Source: Nymphaea colorata (taxonomy: Eukaryota > Streptophyta > Magnoliopsida > Nymphaeales > Nymphaeaceae). Taken from it: a stretch of DNA of 64,000 nt. This document shows, piece after piece, positions 23,118-32,963 of this stretch. The notes beneath the pieces are model-generated. The model made no database searches. It had not been told where the DNA came from and saw nothing but the letters and a program-made list of their open reading frames with translations. The stretch is from positions 26,268,412 through 26,332,411 of the forward strand of contig NC_045139.1 of the NCBI RefSeq assembly GCF_008831285.2, in the 5' to 3' direction. A program made the translations under genes and the position numbers. Every line of letters begins with the position of its first letter. Position 1 is the first letter of the stretch.

Positions 23118-23255
23118 CAGGTTCATGAATTTCATGATTGAGAGTAATCGAACGTCACTTAGAACTATTGGGAGAAAAAGTCATCAGGTTCATGGATTTC
23201 AGATTGAGAGTTATCAAACGTCACTTAAAACAAACTGTTGGCAGAAAACGGTCAT
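23118..23255. repeat. Tandem duplication, 67 + 71 bp
   Basis: CAGGTTCATG..TTTCA.GATTGAGAG through GTCAT occurs twice head to tail (23118-23184 and 23185-23255) with a few substitutions and small gaps. Confidence 0.8.
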
Positions 23256-23634
23256 GGGCAACTTGGTGGCTTGCTATGATTGAGAATGAGGATATGTTGA
23301 GGAAGGAAAGCCGCTCCACTTCTCATGTCAACATGAATACTTGTATTACAAAAAGAATCCTTGTATTTTTTAATGCTTGTATTACAATTGAAAGAGCTTT
23401 CGGACATCAACCTGAAAAATGGATAGCAAGAGAGGGAGAGAGATTGTAGCCATGGTTCCAGTGTGCTCTTGTCATGAAGGATTAACAGGTGAACTGCTGC
23501 TAGTTGTCATCACAAGAGGAGGTGGCAAGCAGAAAAGGAGAGAAAACATCTTGCCATGGCTGAGGATGGCAGGCGGGAAGGAAAATTTGATCCTTGTGGT
23601 GTTTTAGAAATGGTGTAAGAGGTTGATGTGCATT

Positions 23635-23720
23635 TGCAGATCTGATGTACAAGAAATTGTTTCATGAAACTCAATTTTGCAGATCTTATGTCCGAGAAAT
23701 TGTTTCATGAAACTCCTGGT
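23635..23720. repeat. Tandem duplication, 2 x 43 bp
   Basis: TGCAGATCT.ATGT.C.AGAAATTGTTTCATGAAACTC occurs twice in a row. Each unit contains the palindrome GTTTCATGAAAC. Confidence 0.8.
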
Positions 23721-24438
23721 TCCATCATGAGGTTCATTTGGGCCATGGTTCTCTTGTAGAATTTATTTTTGGACCTTGAGGAAATTTCTTTTGTTTCCTG
23801 GATTGACATTTTCTTTTGTTAGAGCAAATCAAAATTTATTAAATTTTTGTTGCATACAAAAATTTTGAAAGTTCGATACCATTTAGTTGTGCATGAACAG
23901 TTTCATTGGAGAACAGTCTTTAGATTTCAGTCCTACTACTACATCCGTATGTTTAGATTTAGTTATTGAGTTTTGAGAGTGTTGTGCCACTTATGTGCCT
24001 TCTCCGCGTCGTGGTGCATGTGGAGTGGAGCTCCCCACCGTGTCTTGGCATTCATCAGAATTTTGGTGTCTTTGCTATAGTAATAAATAAAATATTCTTA
24101 CTCCTGCAGAGGTGGTTGATGTTTCTTTTTTTTTTTTTTTAATCATGCGTGTTTGAATAAGTACAGGCCCAGGTTTATCATAGCTGGTCAGGCAGTCAAT
24201 GCAGCATTTTAGTTGATAGGTATATCATGATATCCATCCAGGTCTTGAAGTAGCTTTAGACCCCCGAGGTGGGGGGAAGGAGAGGTGAATTGACAAGAAC
24301 AGGTTGGAGCCAAATCTTCAAATCATTAGCTAAAGTTAAAAAAAAAAAAGAAAAATAATTGAGCATTAAGGATGTTGATGCCGCTCCTTGGCGCTTATGC
24401 ATGAGTGAGTGAAAGAACGAAAGTGAATTTTTAATTAA

Positions 24439-24753
24439 TTACAGGTTTTTTGTCCGTGTGTTATCAAAGAGAGAAAAATGAATGGATGGAAGGGAAAAGA
24501 AAGGAAGGGAAAAGAAAAGAATGGAAAGGGAAATGAGAAGAAAGGAAAGGAATGGACCCCTCCCAATTTCTTCATTTTCAGAGTGATTGGAATTATATTA
24601 AAAAATTATTTCATTCTCTTTCTTTTCCTTTTCTTTGCATCCAAACACAGTTCTCATTTTCTTTCCCTCATTATTAATTAGTCATCCAAAACAGGAAAAG
24701 AACTTTTTTTCCATTCATTTCTCTCTTTCTCCCTCTATCCAAACAGACTGTAA
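24439..24753. mobile_element. MITE-like element, copy A (315 bp)
   Basis: Flanked by TTA and TAA. The right end reads (reverse complement) TTACAGTCTGTTTGGATAGA, and the left end begins TTACAG. The interior from CTTCATTTT..GATTGGAATTA to CCAAACACAGTTCT is also found, in the same orientation, at 37462-37773. It is purine-rich on the left and pyrimidine-rich on the right, so it can fold back. No coding capacity. Superfamily unsure; a TTA/TAA flank would suit PIF/Harbinger. Confidence 0.65.
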
Positions 24754-27221
24754 ATCTCAGGCAAGTTTCCATGGACGGACAATATTATTTGTATTTTTAT
24801 CATTTCTAAGAATTCAAATTTCTATTTTTAGAATCCAGCCTGTCATGCCAATGGGTGCAAAGCCTCTCGTGCTTCCTATGACTTTGAATTTTATGGTTGC
24901 GATAGGATTGTTTAAGACTTAGTTTTTTTTTTTTTTCTTTTTTTTTTCTTTTTGTCATAATGGAATTTTTCCATTTCGAGTATTGCCTTTAATACAGGTT
25001 CCCCTTTTGCTCAGAACTACCAAACAAAGGCCTTGAATTAAAAATGGGAGAGTTGCCATTCTGTTCACGGAGATTTTCATAGTGAGCCTGAGGGTTCCGC
25101 AATAACTTACATAGCTTTTTAGAATTATTAAAATCTTCATTGCCTAATTAAACAGAACCACAATTTCTGTCAGGTCCACTGTTAGATGAGTGGAAGTTAC
25201 CATCTTGTCTTCCAAAAAAAATAACAAGAAAGATACACTTGACTTTGTTAGTGCACTTTAAATCTCTTGGGTAACTTTTTTCTATCACTAATGAAAAATG
25301 TCCACTCATCTGATGTAGAAATTAACAAAAAAAAAAAAAAAACGGACGAACCGATTTGGCTGCCATAAAAATATTAATATTAATAGCCAAAATTACAAGG
25401 TCAAAATTGACTACTGAACATGAAAATTTAATTGTGTTGAAGGTATTTTAGTCATTTTACCGGGTTAACCCAACTTAGGTCAGTGATAACTAGTTGTTTC
25501 ATTTACATCAGGTTATTTTTATTAACAGTCGAGTGTATCTGTTGCTTATTGTCAAATCTTTGAATGTAATTTCCAGTCTATTGTTATTCGAAATTGGATG
25601 GTAGTGCGCTGGTGCTATCACCGATTTCGATGTAGCTCAAAACCTCATAGGCAGGGAATGAGGGGGTTTTCGGGTCTCTTTTTTCAAGTGAGGTTGTTAA
25701 ACTGTCAGTCATCCTATAAAATAAACAAGTTAGCTATTACTGTCCACCTCATTCAAACTAAAAGACCGCCAAAGAGCTGTAGATCATTGATGTCGCAATC
25801 TATATGTACATTGAGAAACAAAATCCGCCAATTCATGAGAACTTGATTTGCATTTTCCGGTCTATTAAAGGATGAATGAAGATATGTGCCAAAGGATGAA
25901 TGGAGATAACCACTAAAATCAATAAATGATACTAGTTAGACTTGATTGACTTCTAACTGGTCCTGCCGTCCGATAGGGTTTAGATCCTGGCCAGACTTGA
26001 CCTGCTGCTTCTTTTCTAACATCATTCCCCACACGGATTTGAGCTGGTTTGTGCCATTACATCGAGGTTCATAAACAAACGGTCCGTGCCTGTTTTAGGT
26101 TTGTTCATTCTCTAGTCCCACTTTTAGATTGTGTTTGATAGTCTTGGATCTCAGATCTTCATGCTGTGTGGGACCCATTTTTGAAAACTCCAAACCAATA
26201 TATGGTTGACCTCAGCATCAATGAGATCTGTAGTTAGCAAACACACCACTGCTTGATCTTTAATGCATTTATTTAGCTGTCTGGAATCTCAACTGCCTCT
26301 CTGATTGTTGATCGACGATCGAAGAAAAGACATACCAAAAATCAGATCTAGAGCATCTTCCTCATTAAAAGTGTATAGGTTTCTTACTTTTTAAATAAGC
26401 TATGACATTGCACCTTTGTAGCCAGAATGTGGACAAGGAACATAGCGGTGCAGCAAATGCAATTGCACCAAGAATAAAGAGGCTTAATCCTTTAATCTTA
26501 CTTAGTTCTTGCATTGTTTCTATGCTAGTTGAATGACTCAACTAAAATGCTAACCTCAAAGCTTATGTTGGTAAGAATTGGATCTCGGAAGCGCAGCTTA
26601 ATATTATCTGATAAAAGGAAGAGTCTGCCTAGCATTTCCCTACCAATCCACACTCCATGTCCGGAAATCTGGTAAACCCAAGTGAAGAAAGGGATGTTGG
26701 TCTTATATCCCCAATGTTTTGGAAAATTTTAAATTTCACATATGATTGTTTCTCATTCATTCATTTCGGCCTTCTTAAAATTTTGATAAACAGCAGTAGC
26801 TAGTGAGCGTGAGAGGCACACTCCATCCTTAGTTTGATTTTTGTGGGTATTATTCTTTTGGACTGCAAATAGTTGTATGTGCAATACTTGAGTTGAAGGG
26901 TATACCGTAATACCACTCAAGTCTCGAAACAGCTCTGATTGAGACTAGGCTGCTGGTGATTGTTCAGTGAAGAAAACCCGATATACCCGTCATGCATCGG
27001 CACCAAAGGTAGTTTGGGAGGGAGCGATCTCTACTGATAATCAAATATGTTGTAGTGCAACAACGGATGATTTTCTTCTATGTGCTCTTAGGATGGAAAA
27101 TGGAGATACGGACACTTGCTCTTTTGAGTTAGTAAAAAATATAGACTATGTTCACAAGTGCACTCATGAGAGTACAGTTAACATATAGGTAAAAGTTAAC
27201 ACATAGGTAAAAGGTTCTTGC
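24754..27221. other. Intergenic with old dispersed repeat
   Basis: No gene seen. The part 26130-26450 is the partner of 4810-5125 described above, and 26138-26180 (GTGTTTGATAGTCTTGGATC) resembles the edge of the 43-kb tandem units. The open frame at 26967-27188 is unrecognised. There are homopolymer runs at about 24922-24950 (T) and 25326-25341 (A). Confidence 0.5.
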
Positions 27222-27527
27222 GGCTGTGCAACTCATAGTTGGCTGACTTGTTGGGTTGGCTCAAGAATCGCTTAAGTCAGTTTGGATCACTAGAAAATCT
27301 GGCCAAGAGTCAAGGCTATCCTGTGTCCCCTTTACTTGCCATAGACTCGGCCGGACTCAGCCCAACTCGCCCTTGACTCGGCTGATTCAGCTTAACTCGA
27401 GCTGACTTACGTTATTTTAAAACTTGACCGAATCTATGAGTCAACGAGTCAACTCACTCACTGACCCAGTCATTTGCTGATCCGAGTTAGAGTCATGGAT
27501 TTGCCAACTATAGAGCAACTTGGTAGG
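27222..27527. mobile_element. CTCGA-rich inverted-end element, probably hAT-like
   Basis: The left end contains GTGCAACTCATAGTTGGC, and the right end read in reverse contains GTTGCTCTATAGTTGGC: near-identical inverted termini about 300 bp apart. The interior is dominated by ACTCGGC, GACTCG and GAGTCAAC words, as in the elements at 1141, 38179 and 38929. I could not find a clean target duplication, so the borders are approximate. Confidence 0.55.
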
Positions 27528-28391
27528 ATTGAAAGCGAGTTACCTAACGAATTCGATGAGCCAGACAGAGCATCACTTTCATGGAGCTCGAACTTCGATC
27601 CGTGTAACATCGAGCAATATGATCTTGCCTTGTGCCTTTCTGTAATATACTAGCACTAGTCGAGGTGGCGTTTGTTAGATAGGAACTTGTCTAGCTGCAT
27701 GGAGAAAAACAGTCCTGAAATTTCACAATTGTTTGAGAACACATGGAAGGGGTGAATTTTTTTCACATAATGCCGCACCGTTCCGAATTTTCACCCGCCC
27801 AATGCACCAATAAAAAGATTTCAAGGTTATCGAACACGACCTAAAGTTAGGAACGATCAAGTGACAAAAAATGTGTTTGAAATAGATAAAACAGCCATTT
27901 TGTTTTGAAATCAGAGCATGTTTTTAAAAGGCCAATTTAATTTAAATATAGTATTTTGCAGGTAAATCACATATTTTAGATCACCTTCCTAAGTATTTCG
28001 TTTTACCATCTAGAAGAGAGTATACGACCTGCTTTTGGTGCTTTGGAGTGCCGCTCCCGCTTCAACTTATGTGTTAGTGACTCCGATTCTATAACACAGA
28101 GACTTGACGTTTCAAGGATGCAAAAGAAAACTAGTCACCTACCAGCTCTTGTTTCGTCCATTGCACCAATCCTTTTGGCGACAATTAAGTTAATTCATTA
28201 AACAAGATTTTTAAAACGTTGAAAATCAGGATTGGATTTTTCATACTAAATAAAAAGATGGTTTCGCGGAGCAGATTTTGTTTTAAAAAAAAATTGAATC
28301 TCAGGCATTGGGTTCAACTTTGAAGGGAACTGACTGATTAAATGGTTTTGGTTAGATGGTTAAATGACTTTGAAATGCTAAAGTTACTATT

Positions 28392-28422
<31 letters not shown>

Positions 28423-29498
28423 ACGAAAAAATCATGGCCAAACATCGATCAGTACCAGTAAGTCCATAGTTTTGCTTAATTGCCAAAGAAAATGAAAAAC
28501 AAAACAATCATGCTGTCATAGATAAAGGAAACAAAGCACTAAAGGTTGGTGATTGTTAGGGGGCAGTGTGAAAGGAGGAGGAAGTTGGCGGTGCTGGTGA
28601 CTGTTGAATACGCGTTTTCCTGATACGCGTTGATGACTGCCTCTTAAAGAGAGAGAGAGAGAGAGGAGGGGCGAAGGGGGAGCGAGTTCATTTAGCATTT
28701 TTAATTTGAAGAAGAACACTGCCCTTTAATACTATCAATATAACACAATACTATCAATATAGCAATCTCTAAAAATCAAACTAAAGACATAGTTATGACA
28801 ATGCACCCAACACAACCAATTGAGTTATCCTGAGAACTTTACTTTAATTCACTGGTTTTTTATGGGACCCACGTATCCGCTTATCACATTGAATCACATT
28901 GAATCTAGAAGACGCCACTCCTGAAGACCAAGACAAGATTGATGGAGACATCATGAAACACGGGTTCTTACCAAATGACTTCATCAATGGAAGATGGGCA
29001 TCTGCCCCGAGTCAATTTGACCTGTTGTAGATCGAAGACCAAGTTCACTAAAATCGAAATATCTTTTTTCTTTCTCAGACTCACCGGCAAGACAATCCTT
29101 TCTCTCATGGTAGCCATTCTTCATAGCTGGCGGCTCAATCAGAGCGTTCTAAAACAGACACAACTCAAAAGAATATGCCCAAAAAAATTAGTTATGATTA
29201 GTCAACTGAACATTACTGTAGCAAAAAGAAAGAGAAAAGGTCAGCAAATGGAATCGCTTAATACTTGAGGCTTTTCCTTCCTTGATCTTTCCACCTTCCT
29301 CCCCTTCAAGCCCTCTCTTCCTTCCTCTTCCTTCATTCCCTCAAACACCCTTCTGAAGAAACCACGATTACAGTCATCAATTGGAACCATCGTCTGATTC
29401 CTGAAGCGGTTATGCTCTTAGTTGGTCTGCACCAACCAAGGCTTTCCGCAGCATGGTACCTCTGAGACTGTAAAACGAGGCACCGACGCAAAGCAGTA
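27528..29498. other. Intergenic and 5' region of the PICBP-like gene
   Basis: Contains a TA microsatellite (28394-28424) and a GA repeat at about 28647-28664. From about 28920 onward the sequence is probably the promoter and leader of the calmodulin-binding protein gene, with CT-rich tracts (29270-29340) just upstream. No clear TATA box that I would defend. Confidence 0.45.
28394..28424. repeat. (TA)n microsatellite
   Basis: About 31 bp of pure alternating TA. Confidence 0.9.
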
Positions 29499-32400
29499 AT
29501 GAAGAATTCCGTCAAATCATCATATAGACAACTGCCCGGGAGGCCTTCTCTTGTTCAGGAGATGGCAGGTAGGCCTTCTCCATTCGCCAAGGAAGGCGGT
29601 GAACCCAAGAAGAAATTGATAAGACTTCGATCGGTTAAAATCGCGGACAGGGGAGGCATTAGATTACCAACGAAACAAGGAAAAGGAGGAACCAATCAGT
29701 CAGGCGTCCATGTTGGTCCACACAAGAAGAACAGCTCCGCGCGGAAGGTGAAGAGAAGATCACCAAACTACATGAATCCCACAAGCAATTCAGATAGGAG
29801 AAAGGAGGAGAGCTTGCAGGTAAGCACCCATAAGCAAACCAGCGATAAAATTCAGAGTTCTATACACCTGAGTCATGCTCGCAAGAAAAATGATATGAAA
29901 TCCTTGTCGAGGGTCTCTAGTTTGAAACCCAGAAAGCCTTCAATGAAGACATGTGGTGTTCCATCGTATTTGGTACCAGATGTCACCCGTGCAACGTGCT
30001 CCTCCACTCTCAAGGATTCAAAGTTCCCCGACTATGTAGACCTTAATCCTGGAGGCACTGAATCTGAAGGAACTTCAGTCATGAAGGTCTGCCCATATAC
30101 TTATTGCTCACTCAACGGCCATTGCCATAAACCATCACCTCCACTAAAGCGCTTCCTATCAGCTAGAAGGCGCTCGCTCAAGGCCCAAAAGAGCATTAAG
30201 ATGAGGGAAGCCATAGGATGTAAGATTAAAACTGTTATGAAGGGTAGGAACAAAACTGATACAGGTTTGGACTTGATGCCTCAAGATGTCCTCAACTCGC
30301 CAAGATCGCTGGACAGTTGGGATGAGCAATCGTGCGAACTGCTGACAGAAGATTGGGATGATGATTTTTTTATAGAGATATACGCAAATTCAATTCCTGA
30401 TATTACAGACCCTGAGATATTTGAAGAATTTGGAGTAATGGAGCATAGCTCTTTAGATGTTCCTCAAGTTACCAATGAGAAAATGGATACCACGGTTCCC
30501 ATTGATCCATCAGTTGTGGCATACGAAAAAGTACATTCTGCATTTGGAAAGAGGGCAGTGACAGAAGTACAAGAAGATCATTTAGGGGAACCAGAGAGTG
30601 TTGTTGATAGTTCATTCTCTGAGCCAAGTCTTGTTGATGTTGAGGAAGATGGAAACCAACAAGATCAAAGTACTGATTCCTTCTTTGCACATGAAGAAGC
30701 CATAAATGCATCAGGTGGGACTTCTGAACCAATTGATTGCAGCAGGGAGGAAGAGAACCCAGCGTCAGTTGAGAATAGCAGCTCCATTCAAACGGCCGCT
30801 GCCAAAAGCAAATTCCCTGACGATGATTTGGTCTCTAATAATGAGTGCGATCTGACGAGCTCAGCTTCAGAAATAATATTCATGGCTGAAGCAGGTGGGA
30901 CTTCTGAACCAATTAATTGCAGCAGGGAGGAAGAGAACCCAGCGTCAGCTGAGAATAGCAGTTCCATTCAAACGGCCGTGGCTCCTGAAATTTGTGCCAA
31001 AAGCAAATTCCCTGACGATGATTTGGTCTCTAATAATGAGAACGATCTGACGAGCTCAGCTTCAGAAATAAAATTCATGGCTGAAGCAGGTGGAACTTCT
31101 GAACCAATTGATTGCAGCAGGGAGGAAGAGAACCCAGCGTCAGCTGAGAATAGCAGTTCCATTCAAACGGCCGTGGCTTCTGAAATTTGTGCCAAAAGCA
31201 AATTCCCTGACGATGATTTGGTTTCTAATAATGAGTACGATCTGACGAGCTCAGCTTCAGAAATAATATTCATGGCTGAAGCAGGTGCAACTTCTGAACA
31301 AATCGATTTTAGCAGGGAGGAAGAGAACCTAGTTTCAGCTGAGAATAGCAGTTCCATTCAAACGGCCTTGGCTTCTGAAATTTGTGCCAAAAGCAAATTC
31401 CCTGAAGATGATTTAGTCTCTAATAATGAGTGCGATCTGACGAGCTCAGCTTCAGAAATAACATTAATGGCTGAAGCAATCCCTTCTGACGAAGATATCG
31501 TATCTTATGGCCCGGAAGAGCCGGTTGGCTCCTCTGACGAGATCGCTTTTCCTCCAGTAGAGGACAACAACGCTTTCTCTGAAAGCTTAAACATTGGTAC
31601 AGTAGCTGCTCCAAGCGACGGAACATGCATAACCAAGGGAGATGACGGTGTAATCATGGAATTTCTAGATATCAACACCACAGGTGTTGAGTGCATTGAT
31701 AACAATGGTGAAATTCCTAAGTCAGATAATGGCCTACCTGGAGAAGCTACACCAGTTGCAAGTAGTAACAAAATTCATGAATCGGATGAGACTAACGACA
31801 TGGAAGAAAATCTGGGAGAGGTAGATGTGGCTGACGATCAAGCAGGCCTAGATTTGCAAACGTTGGACGAGGAAAACACAGATGGGTCTGGAGATGATCT
31901 TGTAGCGGACCACGGCATGGTTGCATGTGCTTCTAAACCTGACTCAGCATTTCGAGAAGTCACTGAAGAGGACCAGAAAAAAATGAATGAACCAGGTGAT
32001 ACTCCTGAAGACCAAGTTTATGATTCTGTCTTGGTTTTTAAGGCAAAAGAAACAGCAGTCACGGAGGTAGATAATCTGAGCAACGCGGAAAAAGATACTA
32101 ATCTTCACCAATCTGATTCGGCGAAGGGGAAGAATGGATATTGTCAGAATGTCTTGGATGTCGGAACTTTTCCAGTTGAGCAGGAAAGCTCTACAACTGA
32201 TGGAGAAAACTGTAACCAAGAAACAGATGAACTTCAAATTTCTCAGGATGAAAACATGTACAGCCCTCCAGTTAGTTGGAATAGAAGCTACATTTCTTCA
32301 GAAGAACGTGCTGGAGAAAAGGAAAAACAAGCTTGTACTGTCAAAGGTTCGTTTGAAAAAGGTGCCACAAAGCAAATTAAACATGCTCTACATCAAGATG

Positions 32401-32963
32401 CGGAAGAGCTCCTTCTCGGTGCTAAGACGAAACATTATGCCAAAGATGAAAATGAGTTCATCATTGAGAAGATTGGTTGTCCAATTTTGTGCAGAGGGAG
32501 TAGTCTCAAAGAAATAACTAATTTTGAAGGAAAGGAACAAATTGAGGACGTCAGTAAGGGTGGAAAATTCATGATGCCCGAAAGAGTACTACGTCTAACC
32601 AGAAGTTTCAGCGCTCCAAAACAAATAAGGAGAGGCAGAAGCAAATATGTGATTGAAGACAGAAATGAGGGTAGGATGTTCAACCCAAGAAGGCCAATGT
32701 TTCTACCAATTAATCCTGACCCAGAGAGGGAGAAGGTTAATCTTAGACACCAGATGATGGATGAAAGGAAGAAGGCAGAAGAGTGGATGCTGGATTATGC
32801 ACTCAGGAAAGCAGTAAGTAGGTTGGCTCCATCTCAAAGAAAAAAAGTGACGCTGCTTGTTGCAGCCTTTGAAGCAATTATGCCATCATCAAAGTGTGAA
32901 GCCCGCAGGAATCCTGCTGCAGTAAGTTCCACCTACACACGATCACTTCAGGCGTGCCACTGA
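29499..32963 (+). CDS. Plant calmodulin-binding protein, PICBP-like
   Basis: Uninterrupted 1154-aa frame. The C-terminal plant calmodulin-binding domain starts at FNPRRPMFLP (residue 1061) and runs through EKVNLRHQMMDERKKAEEWM and YALRKAVSRLAPSQRKKV to AFEAIMP near 1128. This basic amphipathic segment is the Ca2+/calmodulin target. A second family hallmark lies at about 164-208: RATCSSTLKDSKFP, GGTESEGTSVMKVCPYTYCS and PPLKRFLSARRRSLK. The N terminus is Lys/Arg-rich and may be nuclear. The middle is acidic, low-complexity and contains four ~65-aa tandem repeats (406-660). Arabidopsis PICBP is pathogen-responsive. A second ATG at codon 22 (29562) is an alternative start. SDP1 lies 11.6 kb downstream in the same orientation. 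Orthology to PICBP is likely; function here is inferred. Confidence 0.92.
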   Translation: MKNSVKSSYRQLPGRPSLVQEMAGRPSPFAKEGGEPKKKLIRLRSVKIADRGGIRLPTKQGKGGTNQSGVHVGPHKKNSSARKVKRRSPNYMNPTSNSDRRKEESLQVSTHKQTSDKIQSSIHLSHARKKNDMKSLSRVSSLKPRKPSMKTCGVPSYLVPDVTRATCSSTLKDSKFPDYVDLNPGGTESEGTSVMKVCPYTYCSLNGHCHKPSPPLKRFLSARRRSLKAQKSIKMREAIGCKIKTVMKGRNKTDTGLDLMPQDVLNSPRSLDSWDEQSCELLTEDWDDDFFIEIYANSIPDITDPEIFEEFGVMEHSSLDVPQVTNEKMDTTVPIDPSVVAYEKVHSAFGKRAVTEVQEDHLGEPESVVDSSFSEPSLVDVEEDGNQQDQSTDSFFAHEEAINASGGTSEPIDCSREEENPASVENSSSIQTAAAKSKFPDDDLVSNNECDLTSSASEIIFMAEAGGTSEPINCSREEENPASAENSSSIQTAVAPEICAKSKFPDDDLVSNNENDLTSSASEIKFMAEAGGTSEPIDCSREEENPASAENSSSIQTAVASEICAKSKFPDDDLVSNNEYDLTSSASEIIFMAEAGATSEQIDFSREEENLVSAENSSSIQTALASEICAKSKFPEDDLVSNNECDLTSSASEITLMAEAIPSDEDIVSYGPEEPVGSSDEIAFPPVEDNNAFSESLNIGTVAAPSDGTCITKGDDGVIMEFLDINTTGVECIDNNGEIPKSDNGLPGEATPVASSNKIHESDETNDMEENLGEVDVADDQAGLDLQTLDEENTDGSGDDLVADHGMVACASKPDSAFREVTEEDQKKMNEPGDTPEDQVYDSVLVFKAKETAVTEVDNLSNAEKDTNLHQSDSAKGKNGYCQNVLDVGTFPVEQESSTTDGENCNQETDELQISQDENMYSPPVSWNRSYISSEERAGEKEKQACTVKGSFEKGATKQIKHALHQDAEELLLGAKTKHYAKDENEFIIEKIGCPILCRGSSLKEITNFEGKEQIEDVSKGGKFMMPERVLRLTRSFSAPKQIRRGRSKYVIEDRNEGRMFNPRRPMFLPINPDPEREKVNLRHQMMDERKKAEEWMLDYALRKAVSRLAPSQRKKVTLLVAAFEAIMPSSKCEARRNPAAVSSTYTRSLQACH
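30714..31478 (+). repeat. Four tandem coding repeats in the PICBP-like gene
   Basis: Units start at 30714, 30894, 31089 and 31284; they are 180, 195, 195 and 195 bp long, all multiples of three. The first lacks a 15-bp stretch encoding VA.EIC-type residues. Each unit encodes GGTSEPIDCSREEENPAS, SSIQTA, KSKFPDDDLVSNNE and DLTSSASEI.FMAEA with few changes. Copies 2 and 3 are nearly identical at the base level, and copy 4 is the most diverged. The array is a coding minisatellite. Confidence 0.97.

Larger units (their letters stand above)
20940..24438. other. Intergenic with short tandem duplications
   Basis: No gene recognised. Two small tandem duplications are given separately. The 22905-23040 part (GGATTTGAGAT..., GGATTTTAAGATC, GTGGATCTTAAG) resembles the ends of a decayed MITE. 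Open frames at 21674-22350 on both strands have no family resemblance that I can see. Confidence 0.5.
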
